Below are positions 36,038 through 48,100 of a DNA stretch of 64,000 nucleotides, in pieces; positions within the stretch are counted from its first letter, which is position 1, and every line of letters begins with the position of its first letter. The stretch covers positions 124,001-188,000 of the forward strand of contig JAMXDE010000053.1 of assembly GCA_026770025.1 (NCBI GenBank). The letters are read 5' to 3'. The DNA comes from Craspedostauros australis. Its lineage: Eukaryota; Bacillariophyta; Bacillariophyceae; Mastogloiales; Achnanthaceae. The notes under the pieces were generated by a model that saw only the letters and a program-made list of their open reading frames with translations, searched no databases and had not been told where the DNA came from. The translations under genes and the position numbers were made by a program.

Positions 36038-36803
36038 ATTCGCCTTTCACAGAGAATCGGAAAGCAGCGCCAGTGGCAGCGGCGGTTGATCGCCGTGACT
36101 TTGTGAATGGAAGCACAGCAGCGTCGATCTCATCACAAGACCTCAAGGGATAACGACGGTCGGATGAGGTGATTCTCCGCGGTTCACACAAATCTACTTT
36201 ATGAATGGCGCATCAGCGCACTGCGCTTGATGCCAAAATCCTTAGTATATCATTTTATATTATATAACATAATACATGTTACCATAACAACTCCGTATGT
36301 TGCGCAGACTGCTGATTTGCCATCAATCGTACCACCGACTCCACGTTGCGTTTTGTTGCGGCGGTGGGAAACATCCACGAAGTTACACGTCGCTCGCGGA
36401 ATGTGAGGAGGCGGTACATGTCGAGTTATTTCCATCGAATCTGGGACAGTCTGGATTCGTGATGTTTCAATAGTTATGTAACACTCGGATTAACTATCAA
36501 TGAATGACAATCAACATAAGGGATTTGCTTATCGGAAGATGTACGGGCTGAGTATTTGGCAATCTATCAGCAAACAGCAAGCAGAATCGATCATTTCGGC
36601 AGCAGCAATGAAACAAGAACAGCCCCACCCAACAACCAAAAACAGCAACAGTTTTGACAACAACCTGTCTTCGCGAAAACACACACACACGCGCATACGC
36701 ACACATACGCACACCCGCACACACGCACCACCACTATCACCACCATCATCACCATCGTCAACTACTGCGTCCTCCATCCACCTGAAGAACAAACTGCGCC
36801 AAC
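36038..36803. other. intergenic with imperfect hairpin and AC-rich tract
   Basis: Contains an imperfect inverted repeat at about 36207-36234 (GGCGCATCAGCGCA against TGCGCTTGATGCC), a short AT-rich stretch near 36245-36275, and an AC-dinucleotide-rich tract at about 36677-36730 in the leader of the next gene. No other gene is supported. Confidence 0.5.
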
Positions 36804-37775
36804 ATGAGAACCGTTTCTGGCATCGTCCTCGTTCCGCACTCGCTGAACAAGGATTACAAGCACTTGGCCATTGAGACATGCCAACATAATCCGCACATCA
36901 CGGTGGTGTCATTGGACAGAACGCGCAAACTCAATGCCATCGATGCATGCATGTGGCTGGAGATCGGTGATCTCTTTTCCAAAATCGGAACCTTGGGAGA
37001 CGGATGCCGTTGCATCCTGCTGCGCGGCAATCGTGCCTTTTGCAGCGGCATCGACTTTCGAGATCCCAAATTCTCCGTTCTCAACGACAGCAGCAACAAC
37101 GACGGCATGGACGTGGCGCGCAGTGGATTGGCGTTTCTGCCGCAATTGAAACAGATGCAGGCCTGCTTCACAGCAATCGAGACCTGTCCCGTTCCGGTCG
37201 TCGCCTGCATGCACGGGGTTTGCATCGGCGCGGGCATCGACATGGTGTGCTGCGCCGATATTCGGCTGTCCACGGCAAACACCGTCTATTCCGTTCGAGA
37301 GGTCAAATTGGGTCTGGCGGCCGACGTGGGCACGTTGCAACGATTGCCCAAGATCGTGGGGCATTCCTCGCGGGTCAACGAGCTGTGTCTGACAGGGCAG
37401 GATTTTGACGGCAACGAGGCTTGTCGCATCGGCTTCGTCAGCAGGGTCTACGGTACCGAGCACGAGCTGATGCACAGCGCCATCTTCGGCGTCTGCGCTG
37501 AGATCGCCAGGAACAGCCCGCTTGCGGCAACAGTCACGAAGCAGTCCCTCCTGTATTCGCGCGATCACAGCGTGACGGAAGGGTTGGATCAGATCGCGGT
37601 GCAGAACATACTGGCGTTGCAATCCGATGACACGATGAAGACCATCCTGGCGCAGGTCGAGGCCAGACGAAAGCAGCAACAACAGGGAGACGGCAAAGGG
37701 AAGCGCAAAGATGGAAAGAAACAAACGGATGTGACGGTTGAATACGATGAGATACCCAGGCTTTCCAAGCTGTAA
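36804..37775 (+). CDS. ECH1: peroxisomal delta(3,5)-delta(2,4)-dienoyl-CoA isomerase
   Basis: 323 residues in one exon. It is a crotonase-fold protein with LDRTRKLNAIDACMW, GNRAFCSGIDF, and the diagnostic stretch from GAGIDMVCCADIR through VREVKLGLAADVGTLQRLPK. The three acidic catalytic residues of mammalian ECH1 (D176, E196, D204 in rat) have counterparts D146, E166 and D174 with identical 20- and 8-residue spacing. The protein ends in SKL, a canonical type 1 peroxisomal signal. The reaction converts 3,5-dienoyl-CoA to 2,4-dienoyl-CoA during beta-oxidation of unsaturated fatty acids with odd-numbered double bonds. A Gln/Lys-rich insert sits before the C-terminus (ARRKQQQQGDGKGKRKDGKK). No upstream targeting leader is evident. 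Confidence 0.95.
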   Translation: MRTVSGIVLVPHSLNKDYKHLAIETCQHNPHITVVSLDRTRKLNAIDACMWLEIGDLFSKIGTLGDGCRCILLRGNRAFCSGIDFRDPKFSVLNDSSNNDGMDVARSGLAFLPQLKQMQACFTAIETCPVPVVACMHGVCIGAGIDMVCCADIRLSTANTVYSVREVKLGLAADVGTLQRLPKIVGHSSRVNELCLTGQDFDGNEACRIGFVSRVYGTEHELMHSAIFGVCAEIARNSPLAATVTKQSLLYSRDHSVTEGLDQIAVQNILALQSDDTMKTILAQVEARRKQQQQGDGKGKRKDGKKQTDVTVEYDEIPRLSKL

Positions 37776-39939
37776 TCGATACGACAGCTCCACAGTCATT
37801 GCGTACTCATCAATGTAAAGCGCAATGCTCTGCTTTCACTTCGAAGTCGTACCCGTGGTTCGTTGAGCATGGCGCTTTGCCAGCCAGAGTTCGAGGGGGA
37901 TTGTTGAAGATCTCAGACAGCGAGCCAAACGCGCCTTGGTGAGATCGTTTTGGTTGCGAGTGCAGAGCAAGGTCGGAAGATTATTTGGCTCTCTCACTCT
38001 TTCATGAAGGAATTGGAAGAGAAGACAACGAAGGGTCACGCAAACAATGCCAAAGGCCGCCGTTCTGAGAGAGACCGCAAATGGCGACCTCCAGACGAGA
38101 TGAAGCCTCAAGCGAAGGCCGAAAACTGCACAGAGTCGCAGGTGTTGTGACTCTGCTCGTGGAGACCAGAGTATTCCACGCAGACGACGCGCATAGGAGT
38201 GGATGCCATCGCCATTTCTCCATATTTCTCGTAGTGGTCGCGTACTCCACCCGACGACGAACCTCCTCGGTCATTGTCGATCGTCGCTCTGCACAGGACA
38301 TAGAATTATGCTGTGTTCGTTCTTCCCTTTCTTCCTGCCTCTAGAGAGGAACAAAACCGGTACAGCACGCCGTTTATCATCGTGGTGATTGCTTATCCGG
38401 AAACAGCTCAGATACGTTATTGCGAGAGAAACCGTCTCGAACGCCACAGTCACCCCCCGCAATTACAACAGATATGCCAACTAGTCAACGAGTAGCTCGT
38501 ACTTTGTGCGAGAACTGGTCAACACAAGCTGCACAAGTCGCACCATGACCATGACTGCCGTACCTACGGTCTAGCCATATATGTTGGGTTGGAACTACGA
38601 GTAGAGGAGGTCCGCAGTTCGTGCCAATCCTACTCACAGATCAGAGCACTCTATCACACGAGTGCTCCCGATACGATTGTCACCGCGCACAAGAGGGACA
38701 CGAACATTGTTCCTCTTCAGCTTGTTCGTTCTCGTGCTATGCTCTCCATCCCCTTCGCTCTGAATGTCTCCCACGGACATAATGTCTACTAAGAGTCAAG
38801 AGCAAGATGGACCTCACCATCCACGCACTTTGCCGCAACTGTGACCAGGGTGGCGAGTTCCGCATTCGTTGTCACCCCATTCGTATCAACTCTCGCATCT
38901 GCCAATTTGTACTCCATCTTGCGTAGGTTTGGCTACGCGTTTGATGGTGAAGCATCACTATGCCTGGCTCAGGTTAGCGAAGACTTTTCGTGCCTGTGGA
39001 GATCGTGAAATCACTCTTCTCACTTCCGATCGATTCAGCAGATGTCCAACGCGTGATTTCCTGTACACATTCCACTCTGATGGGGTGACCAAACCTAACG
39101 TCAGTGCGCGAGGACGGACACAGAACGTGTGGTAGAAACTACCGTACAGTACTCCAAATTCGTATTACTTACAGTGCTGAATGCGAAGTTTACAGAAGTG
39201 CGAATAGTGCAACAACGATGACCCAATCAGTGTGATAAAATAGTGTCCAGAGACATTCCTCAAAAACTATAAATGTTCACGCTTTCTAACGAAGAGCAAA
39301 AGCCATTCCGTTCAACATGGAAGCTGAAAACGGTTTTACTTCGTGGGATGCGTGACCATGGAATTCGTGTTTGCTGTGTCAACTACGCACTCTGTGCGCA
39401 GACTTGGAATGACCGACTGGCGAAGGCTGCACAGTGGTGCACAAAGTATATGCCCCCGTAAAACCGCTCACTAAATCCCTTGGCTGTTGGCTTTTCGCAT
39501 CCTGTTGTGCTTGTGTGTGTTATTCCGAATCTCTGTTCGGGAAGAAGACAACCAGCACGAACGCGCCATGCGCTGCTAACGCGCGTCCACTGCGATGGGT
39601 AAACCCATTCGATCGCTGCCTCTCCTCGTTGTCCGTGCGTTGCAATTAAGGCAAACTTGATTGTGTGGGTTGTGTGGCGATGTCGTTGTGAGGACTCTCT
39701 GACTTTCTTCCCTCCCACACGACAACTGCATGCATGGCTACGACCAAACGCGCCAACTTCAGCACATCTCATCCTCCTCATAAAAATGGATCAGCCACAT
39801 CCTCAAACAAACACCATACGCATACGCACACCATACATATACGAATACGCACAACTGAACCAATCCCCCTCCAAACAACTAACTCAAACAGAACAAGACA
39901 CCAACGAGGCCAACGAAGGTAGGGCACGAGTACAGGACA
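37776..39939. other. intergenic, no gene supported
   Basis: 2.2 kb between two plus-strand genes. Overlapping short frames on both strands were inspected, and none shows a family motif. The segment 39780-39939 is an A/C-rich leader of the following gene. Confidence 0.5.
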
Positions 39940-42900
39940 ATGAAGTTCTCGGTTCCGACCTCCGCCTTCGCCCTTCTGGCAACATGCGTCGCTTCGGCTC
40001 CCATCGCCTCCGTGCGTGGTGCTGCTTCCGGCAACTGCAAGGCCCCCGTGCGGATCTCCAGCACATGCCCAGCGCAGGCTTTGGCGCAGATCGATGTCAA
40101 CGATGACGAGGCTGCTCTGCCCGTCCACGTGCTCGACACCAACCCATCGGAATCGACCGTCACGGTCCTGTTCCAGCAGGCCCTCATCGACTACGCCTTC
40201 CTCAGCAAGAAGGAAAAGCCATCCGTGGACTGGATCGGCACCATCGGCGCCCAGCCCGGCGACGTCGATGAGTTCCGCACCTGCGGAGATTTCGACAGAG
40301 TCCCCATCCACGGCGTCTTCGGCAACCAGACCTACGCCTGCGATGCATCGACGAACACCGCGCGCGTGGAGATCTTCTTCGTGGACGATCAGCTTCCAGC
40401 GCATGACTCCCTCGCGATCCCCGAATCATGCGACCTCGGCGAGTTCGGCACCATGCCCAATCGTTGCTCCATGGTCTACGAGATCCCGTGCGGCTGCGAC
40501 GTGACGCAAGACATGAAGGCCGACACTCAACGTCGGTTGGATGCCACCGAAGCTGGCTCCAAGCCAACCGAGTCGCCCACCAGCAACTTCCCTTCCATGG
40601 CCCCGACCAGCCAGCCCACAAACAGTATCGCCCCGACCACCACCTCCGCGCCAACCCCTCCCAAAGGCCCCGAGTGCACAGGACTCGTGGAGATCCCGGT
40701 TGGTTTCCAGGGCGAGTTGCCATTCTGCTACGATGGACGCGGTCGCGGCGGCCGTGGCCGTGGACGCAAGGGCTACACCACGTGCTACACGTTGGATTCC
40801 GACGAGATGTGCGGAGCGAGGACCTTCTACATCGAAGGTTACAGCAAGTCCGACTTCCTCAGATGCGGAGACGTCTGGCTCTGGTTCCGAACCTGCGTCG
40901 ACTCGTACGGCTGCACCTTCAAGGGCACTGGCGCCAAGTTCAAGTACGGCACCCCAAACCGGTCCATCATCGACCGGGCCTACAAGAACGAGTACGAGTT
41001 CAGGATCTCTGGCAACGGCGTGAGCGGAACATTCAAGTGGGTCTGCGAAACGCCAGATCAGGCCGAAGGCATGAAGGACTTCGCGGATGTGGTCTTCAAC
41101 ACGCAGGTCAGCGTCGACGGCAACCAGCGCAGCATGTTCACTTCTCCTGTCACCGCATGCGAGAGCGAGGCACCATCTTCCAGCATGGCGCCCTCCATGA
41201 GCGGCGCGCCCACGTACCCCGTCCCAATCAGCTGCAAGGACGAGCTCGGATACCACTTCCCCTGGTTCAGCAAGAAGGGGCTCTTCATGAACAAGAAGAT
41301 CGACCTGCCCACCATCAAGAACAAGTCCAACGTCGTGGTAACGAACGATTGCAAATTCACTCTCTCCGGGCACGGAGTCGAAGGCACGGAGGAGTTCGAG
41401 TACCCACTTGAGTGGGTCAAGCGCATCAACGAGGTCTGGGGCGGAACCATGCTCCCGAGCAACGCCGAGTTCATCGGGACCGAAGGAATGCCCAAGGAGG
41501 ACATCATCTACGACGACTGCGCTCACGATGCAACCTTGAAGTGCCTCACCTTCAAGCAGGGTGCTGGTGTGAGAAATGCCGACCTCGTCTTCACCTACCC
41601 AAGCAATAGAGTCAAGGAGGGCAACAAGCTCCGCTCGACTCTGGCAGACGCCGACGAGAAGATCTGGCAGACGTACGATCCTGTCAATAGATGCGCCCGA
41701 TCGCCTCCTTGCAGCGACGAGCAGTACGCCACTTGCTACGCCACGTGGAACAGCGAGAACTGCGCGAAGTGGGACTTCAGGATTGCTGGCGATCCCAACA
41801 AGGCGGGCATGGTCTGGACCGATTCCTACGACTTCCTCGCGGCCTGCGCCGAGAGCACGCGCAGCTGCACACCAGACCTCACCACGAAGAACAAGTTCAA
41901 TTACGGTACTCCAAACCTCAGCACACAGACGAAGGATGGCATCGATAGGCTCAAGTTCTCCGGAAACGGTGTCTCCGGCCAATTCTTCTGGAATTGCAAC
42001 ACTGCCGAGGATGCGTCCTACCTCCGCAACTTCGCACTCTCCATGAAGAGCGCCGATATGTTCAGACAGGATCACCAAGAATGCACGACCGTGCCGACCC
42101 AATCGCCAACCGCCTGCCAGGACGGTTTCCTTACCAATCCACCCGTCAACATCCTTCTCGCCATCGACATCTCGTACAGCACCTTCAACTTCACGTTCGG
42201 TGGCGCCTACAGCACCAACGACAACGCGAACACCATCAGCGACCATGCCGACGACCCGGCCTTCATCGCCGACATGAACGGAGACGGACGTAGCAACACC
42301 ATCCTTGACGCCGAGATCGCGGCCGCCATTCGCATGCTCAAGGTCATCGAGAACGACAATGACCTCAGCAACGACAACGTGAACATCGGTGTTGTGCTGT
42401 TCGAGACCTCAGCCTACTACGGCACCTCCTTCATGACGCAGGGAACCTACAACCCTCTCAACAGTGATGGTGACGGCATCAACGAGCAGCTACTGACGGA
42501 CCTCAAGAGCATCATCACCCTGAACAACGACTACGATGTGATCCATCAAAACAAGGGCTTCACCAACTTCGACGATGCCCTGGACAAGAGCGTCCTATAC
42601 TTCGAGGACCGCCAAAAGGATCTCCAAGAAGAGTATTCCGAATGGACCAACCTCATGGTCTTCCTGTCTGACGGCGTCCCGAACATTCGTGGCGACGGTG
42701 ACGACGAAGACTGGTGCAGCGTCGAAGGTTTGACTTGCGAAGGCAACGCCAAGGCCAACAAGCCCGATCCAGCGAACGTCTCGCCATGGGAGAAAGGCGA
42801 GCTGTCCTTTTGCCTCGCGGGCGACGACGAATGTCACGACTACCAGTACGCGAACTGCGCGCATGGCGGCGCCTGCGAGGGCGAAGAAGCCGTCAAGTCG

Positions 42901-44508
42901 TTCAAAAGCGAGCTGGACAGGTTGGACGCACTCAGCGTGATGCGATTGGCGGTTGGTGTCGGAACAAAGAGCGACGTGTCATTCGACTCCGCCTTGTACC
43001 GCATCGACAGCAACCCCTTCAAGGATGAGCTCAAGTTGCTACCGAAGCAGGTGGACAACAACCTCGACCTCGCCAACGTACTGCGCAACTTGTGCTTCGA
43101 AAGCACCAGCAACCCGACCGCGTTGCCATCCGCAATGCCCACATCCATCCCAACCGCGCTGCCGACAGATCTGCCGACTGGCACACCGACGAGCGCACCG
43201 ACCGACACGCCGACAAGAACGCCGTCATCGGAACCGACCTTCGTACCAACCGTCGATGTGTGCGACTACGAGGTCGTGGACTTCACCACCACCTCCAGCA
43301 ACTCCGTCACTCTCCCCACCGGTGACGGCGACGTCACTCCCAACAGCTGGAATGACTACGGAATGCGTATCATCACCAACTCGAAACATGGCATCCAGAA
43401 CGCCAAGTACCACAACACCGGCGACAATGAAGCTGGAAAGGGCATCATCGTGCCAGACCCGAGCAGCGGAAGTATGGAGATTCAGGGCGGTGACATCATC
43501 ATCACTTTCGCCATGATCCATGAAAAGCACATGAGGCTCCACATCTTCGATGCCTCGGATGGGTTCAGCATCACCAAGGTGGCGCCACCGAACGAGGATG
43601 GATCCGCCGGAGTCTCAACCACCGACCAAACTTTCACGGGAGCCAGCGGCTTGCAGCCCGTCGTCGTCACCATGGAAGGCGTGTACCAGCTCGTCATCAG
43701 CTTCGACGGCCCGGGAGTGCTGAGCAAGATCCAGCTCTGCCGCAATCCGGATAGCACGCCAGCGCCGTTCGGTCTGTCCAGCCACGGCAGCACCGATGCT
43801 CCGACCAAGGCACCCGTCGCCGAACCTCAGAACTTCCTGGGCGACAAGTGCCCAGGCGCCACCCTCATCAAGAAGAACGGTGATGCCTTCTACAGCAGCT
43901 TGCCGATCGAGGTGGTCGAATACAAGGGCAGCTCCGTGAGGTTCAAGGTGAAGCAGACCTTCCAACAGAGCGTTGCCGAATTGTACACGCAGTACAAGAC
44001 CGACGCATTCGACGAGGCTTGTCCCATGGTTGAGAACGCAGTGATCAACAGCGCCGAGACCCACGAGGCAAGCTGCATGATGATGGAGAAGATCGCCATC
44101 GTCGACCTCTACGTCTCCGATCCGTTCCTCATACCACCCTTGAACACAGCAGTGATCCCTCGATGCTGCCACGGACCAAATGGACAGTCTCATCCAGCCA
44201 CGGTCTTCACGTTCGAGATCAAATGCGCAGATCCTTGCCCATCCTCCGAGGAAGAGGGTCTCATCGAAGAAAAGAACCGCAAGCTCGCATCCGACAGCGA
44301 GGCCGAACCGGCGAAGCATTACTGCGACCCAGTGCAGCACCCGTGTGGTGACAAACCAGGCATGGTGCAGGTCTGCCACTTCTCCTCCAAGGATGGGTAC
44401 AAGACGTTCTGCGTTGCAGCCACGGAGAGTGACATGGTCGCGTACATGCCCAAGGATTCGTGCGGCCCATGTGCAAGCGACCAAGCACCTGATGTGGCTT
44501 CTTCCTAA
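39940..44508 (+). CDS. large secreted multidomain protein with vWA domain
   Basis: 1522 residues in a single exon. Signal peptide MKFSVPTSAFALLATCVASA. Order: Cys-containing domain A (about 30-190); Pro/Thr linker (about 207-240); domain B with an RGRGGRGRGRK insert (245-407); a different central domain (430-580); a second B-like domain (591-715); a von Willebrand factor A domain (about 735-1055); a second PT linker (about 1057-1105); a beta-sandwich-like domain (about 1106-1268); and a C-terminal domain that resembles A. The vWA domain keeps a full metal-ion-dependent adhesion site: DISYS, GFTNFDDAL and FLSDG. The two B domains share YGTPN and SGNGVSG followed by Cys. No membrane anchor is visible. 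An adhesive or cell-covering role is inferred. Confidence 0.9.
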   Translation: MKFSVPTSAFALLATCVASAPIASVRGAASGNCKAPVRISSTCPAQALAQIDVNDDEAALPVHVLDTNPSESTVTVLFQQALIDYAFLSKKEKPSVDWIGTIGAQPGDVDEFRTCGDFDRVPIHGVFGNQTYACDASTNTARVEIFFVDDQLPAHDSLAIPESCDLGEFGTMPNRCSMVYEIPCGCDVTQDMKADTQRRLDATEAGSKPTESPTSNFPSMAPTSQPTNSIAPTTTSAPTPPKGPECTGLVEIPVGFQGELPFCYDGRGRGGRGRGRKGYTTCYTLDSDEMCGARTFYIEGYSKSDFLRCGDVWLWFRTCVDSYGCTFKGTGAKFKYGTPNRSIIDRAYKNEYEFRISGNGVSGTFKWVCETPDQAEGMKDFADVVFNTQVSVDGNQRSMFTSPVTACESEAPSSSMAPSMSGAPTYPVPISCKDELGYHFPWFSKKGLFMNKKIDLPTIKNKSNVVVTNDCKFTLSGHGVEGTEEFEYPLEWVKRINEVWGGTMLPSNAEFIGTEGMPKEDIIYDDCAHDATLKCLTFKQGAGVRNADLVFTYPSNRVKEGNKLRSTLADADEKIWQTYDPVNRCARSPPCSDEQYATCYATWNSENCAKWDFRIAGDPNKAGMVWTDSYDFLAACAESTRSCTPDLTTKNKFNYGTPNLSTQTKDGIDRLKFSGNGVSGQFFWNCNTAEDASYLRNFALSMKSADMFRQDHQECTTVPTQSPTACQDGFLTNPPVNILLAIDISYSTFNFTFGGAYSTNDNANTISDHADDPAFIADMNGDGRSNTILDAEIAAAIRMLKVIENDNDLSNDNVNIGVVLFETSAYYGTSFMTQGTYNPLNSDGDGINEQLLTDLKSIITLNNDYDVIHQNKGFTNFDDALDKSVLYFEDRQKDLQEEYSEWTNLMVFLSDGVPNIRGDGDDEDWCSVEGLTCEGNAKANKPDPANVSPWEKGELSFCLAGDDECHDYQYANCAHGGACEGEEAVKSFKSELDRLDALSVMRLAVGVGTKSDVSFDSALYRIDSNPFKDELKLLPKQVDNNLDLANVLRNLCFESTSNPTALPSAMPTSIPTALPTDLPTGTPTSAPTDTPTRTPSSEPTFVPTVDVCDYEVVDFTTTSSNSVTLPTGDGDVTPNSWNDYGMRIITNSKHGIQNAKYHNTGDNEAGKGIIVPDPSSGSMEIQGGDIIITFAMIHEKHMRLHIFDASDGFSITKVAPPNEDGSAGVSTTDQTFTGASGLQPVVVTMEGVYQLVISFDGPGVLSKIQLCRNPDSTPAPFGLSSHGSTDAPTKAPVAEPQNFLGDKCPGATLIKKNGDAFYSSLPIEVVEYKGSSVRFKVKQTFQQSVAELYTQYKTDAFDEACPMVENAVINSAETHEASCMMMEKIAIVDLYVSDPFLIPPLNTAVIPRCCHGPNGQSHPATVFTFEIKCADPCPSSEEEGLIEEKNRKLASDSEAEPAKHYCDPVQHPCGDKPGMVQVCHFSSKDGYKTFCVAATESDMVAYMPKDSCGPCASDQAPDVASS

Positions 44509-45112
44509 ACCGCATCATAGATCGGAGGGGAAGTCGGGTGGAACAGAGCACAAGGTTGAAAGTGGAGCGATGGCTGTATCGACCGTTTGATGTTGACGAC
44601 ACCTTGTCACGCCAATCGCAGTGGACGCCATCGTACTCGCACTCGTACTCGTACTGATGCATTAATACAAGACAATTAGAAATAGCAACACCAGCAACAG
44701 ATTGCCGTCGTGGGAACGCACAAGAGAACGCGATCCACGTTTCCGTAGTTCTTTGCTCGGTTCGCAGCATCCTCGGTAGATTGCAAAACGAGATGACGGT
44801 TCACGAAAGTGATGTGGCAAATCCGTGGGTTGGCGATACGCTCGTTTTCCGGTCAACGGAGGACCGCCTTCGCCCGCACCATGCACTTCTCTCTTGTCTC
44901 CATCTCCCTACGATTACTTTCTGGAGACAGAGAGAGAGCCTCATTGCCATGCTTGTACCGAACGTGCGGAATTCAATAAAAATATGTATCTGCTATCTTA
45001 CTTGTGTGGCATTCTGTTGCTGTTCGACGTGTGAGTGCCATGGTTTTCATTGGTTGCGGTTCGTCGTCATGAAATCCATGGTCATTGTCGTGTGGTTGTT
45101 ACCACTGCCTCT
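44509..45112. other. convergent intergenic region, no gene supported
   Basis: Lies between the 3' ends of two long genes. Only short frames are present; a TCGTACTCG-like pentamer cluster at about 44632-44657 is the only repeat seen. Confidence 0.5.
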
Positions 45113-48100
45113 TTAACAGCTGAATTCCTTCAGACTGCACTTCTGCAGCTCCAGAGCGGTGCCCTGTTGCGAATAGAAGTAGCTGTTGGTGATCACGATG
45201 CGCCTGCTCGAAGTCCAGGCACTCAGCCGTGACAGCATGTCGCTCATCTCCGCACGCGTGGTGGCCATGATGTCTTCGCGGATCTTTCGTCGCTGCTCAT
45301 CGGTTTCCTTTCGGAAGTAACGGCGCATGGAGATATGGCCTGCACGATCCGCCTGTGGTGTCGGTCCATCGAGCTTGGCAACGGCACCGATCATGGCGGC
45401 TTGCAGCTCGATGGGGAAGTCACCGCTGGTGCCCATGTTGTTGTAAACGAAGGCGGCGCCCGCGTCGTAAATCTTGATGGTCGCGCCGGGCGATGGATCT
45501 TCGTCGCTCTGGTACACGAACCAGCCGGAGTCCATATCGATGATGGCCGTGGCGTCATGCGCGCCCAAGACGGCGAGCTTGTTCCACAGGTAGAATCCTT
45601 CGATGTACTGCGCGACCGTCAGGTCGCTGCCGGTGATCTTCGCGCCTTCCTCGAAGACGCGACCTCCTTCTCCCACATGGCTGAGACGCGTGGGAACAAC
45701 GAACGCTTCGTTTGTGTGGCTGGCGGTGCGGGCATTTTCCAAGCTCTTGTAGCCCTTCGTGTACCATGGATGATCGAACTGGCTGAAATCGGGGAAACGT
45801 GGAGTTCCAGTCGTGATTGCCGGAAGGCCTTCCGTCAGGAACTTGCGGATGCTCGGGCTGAACTTCACGATGGTGTCGTAGTCCGCCGCGATGCTGAGAG
45901 TCTGGCCATTACGGCTTCCGCCCAGAATGATCTTGCGCATGGTGTTGAAACGGGCAGTGTAGGTCGACCAGTTTCCATCCTCTAAATCTTGCAGCATCTG
46001 TCGCAGCTGGTAGAGCTGGTTGATTCCGTACCACTTCTCGCGGACGAATCCCGGCAGGCTGTTCAAGGATTCCAATCGAAGCGTGGTGTACTTGTGGCCG
46101 TTCACCTGGATATCATCCTCCATGTCATCAATGAGCTTCCTCAGCAGCTGTTTGGCGACCTTGGCATCGGAGAAATCCGCGAAGTTGATCGAGTCGGTGA
46201 TCATGAGGAACGCCGAGTGACTGTTGGACACAGCAGCGTTTCCGCGCGCAACGATCTTGGTGATCAGGTGCTTTCCGGATGGGATGTAGTACCCGTTGTC
46301 AGACGAGAGCGGGAGAATATCCTCGATCAGTGGCTCGATCTCCAAGCCGCCCGTGTTCGCTTCGATGTGACGGATGAATTCTGCTGCGGAGCGGTCGTTG
46401 TTGCCCGTCCTTGTGCTCATGTAGCAGTAGAATGGGAGGAGGATGACATCATCGAAGTCCAGCCCGGACGTATCGATGGCGAAATTGATATGCGCGATTC
46501 CGTTGGTATGGTCCAGCCTGTGCTCCAGAACGTCGACGCCTGATTCCACGACGTCCTTGTCGACCTTCAATGGGATGACGTTGCCGTCGAGCGGGATATC
46601 CTTGGGCGTGAGGCGTGGGATCTTGGCAAGATCCTCCGGATCATCATCGGTGCCATGGACGGCCTTCATGGCTGCTGACTCGGCAAGCAATGCGGCGCCT
46701 TCCGACTTCTTCAGGTTCTTGGTGAGATCGGCGAGGAACTTGGCCTCCTGCTCTCTGTGGATGGAGGCGACCTTGAGGCTTGGGTAGAGCTCGAGCGTGA
46801 GTTTGTGGCCGTTGTCCATCATGTGCAGCGTCATGAGGTCCAGGAAGTACTGCTGACCGTTGCGATGGACTTCGTCGCGAAGGAGCTTCATGTGATTGGT
46901 GACGTCCAACGCGGCGATTGGTTCACGATCGTAGTTCCAGTCGGTCATGAGGCGTTTGAAGATATCGACACCGCGTGGCAAGCCTGGTGCGTGCTTGTGC
47001 AACAGCTGTGGTGTGGCAAAGCGAACGTAGCAGAATATAGTCGAGCATGGTAATGAATGAATGTGTGTGTGCGTGTGTTTGTGTGCGCGCGTTCACAAGG
47101 GAGGAGAATGACGACAGTAAAGACGAGGATGAGACGAGGTGAGGTTCCGTAAGCGTTGCGTAAGGTATGATACCATTGGAACATTGAAAACATCCAGCCT
47201 GCGCCATTGCCATTGCTTTTGTTGCTGCTGCCACCGGCTTTGCTTCTCACGCATACACTACTGTATTGCAGTTGCAACTGCAACTAACTGCAACAGGCTT
47301 CAACAGAACACGCACCTGATATTCGATCTTGTTCATGGATGCCACCATGGCGGTGTCATCGAAACCGTTTGTGACGACATTGAGGAGGAGCTGATTCATT
47401 TCATCGACGACGCGGTCGACATCATCCTCGCTTTGGATGCCGCTGGCACCGATGGCCAGGATCCACTGCTGATAATCGCGCTCGAGCTTTCCGATGACGT
47501 CGTCACCCCACTCCTGCTCCGAGACGACGGGACCCAGCGCCGCCGCGGTGTTGCCCATGAGCATGTCCTCAATGACCATCCATGCGATTTGCGTGACGTG
47601 GTCCAGCTCACGCCCGTTGATGGCCCATGCCAAGACGACGCGGAAATCGACGTCGTCGCGGTACGATGCGTAGGGCATGCGATCGCGGCTGGCGAAGTTG
47701 GTATCGAGGGTCTGGAAGGGTGGCACGGTGTTGTCGCGGATGACGCTGTTCTCGGGTTCAGGGAAGAGCTCATCGAGAACGAGGTGTATCTCGGAGACGC
47801 AGGCGTGCACCATGGCGGCGGATCCGTAGCACATGGCCTGCGCGTTGTTGGGGTGGTAGTACTTCCTCCAGAAATCGATGACCTCGTCGTGCGTCATCTT
47901 GAGGATTTCGCTCTGTTCGCCGCGCTCGTTGTAGTGCGTGGGAGACTCTGGGAAGAGCTTCTTGAAGAGGAAGTTGTTCATGTACTTGTTGGGGTGCATC
48001 TGATCGATCTTGGCGTGATCGTATGCATTTCTGTCGTGTGAATTTGTGCAGCATGGTGTGGGTATGGGTGTGCGTGGGGTTGTGTGAGTTTTGGAATGTC

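Noticed and set aside
40426-42246. 606-codon minus-strand frame
   Set aside because: It lies entirely antisense to the vWA protein; the GC-rich third codon positions of that gene keep the opposite strand open, and no motif is present.
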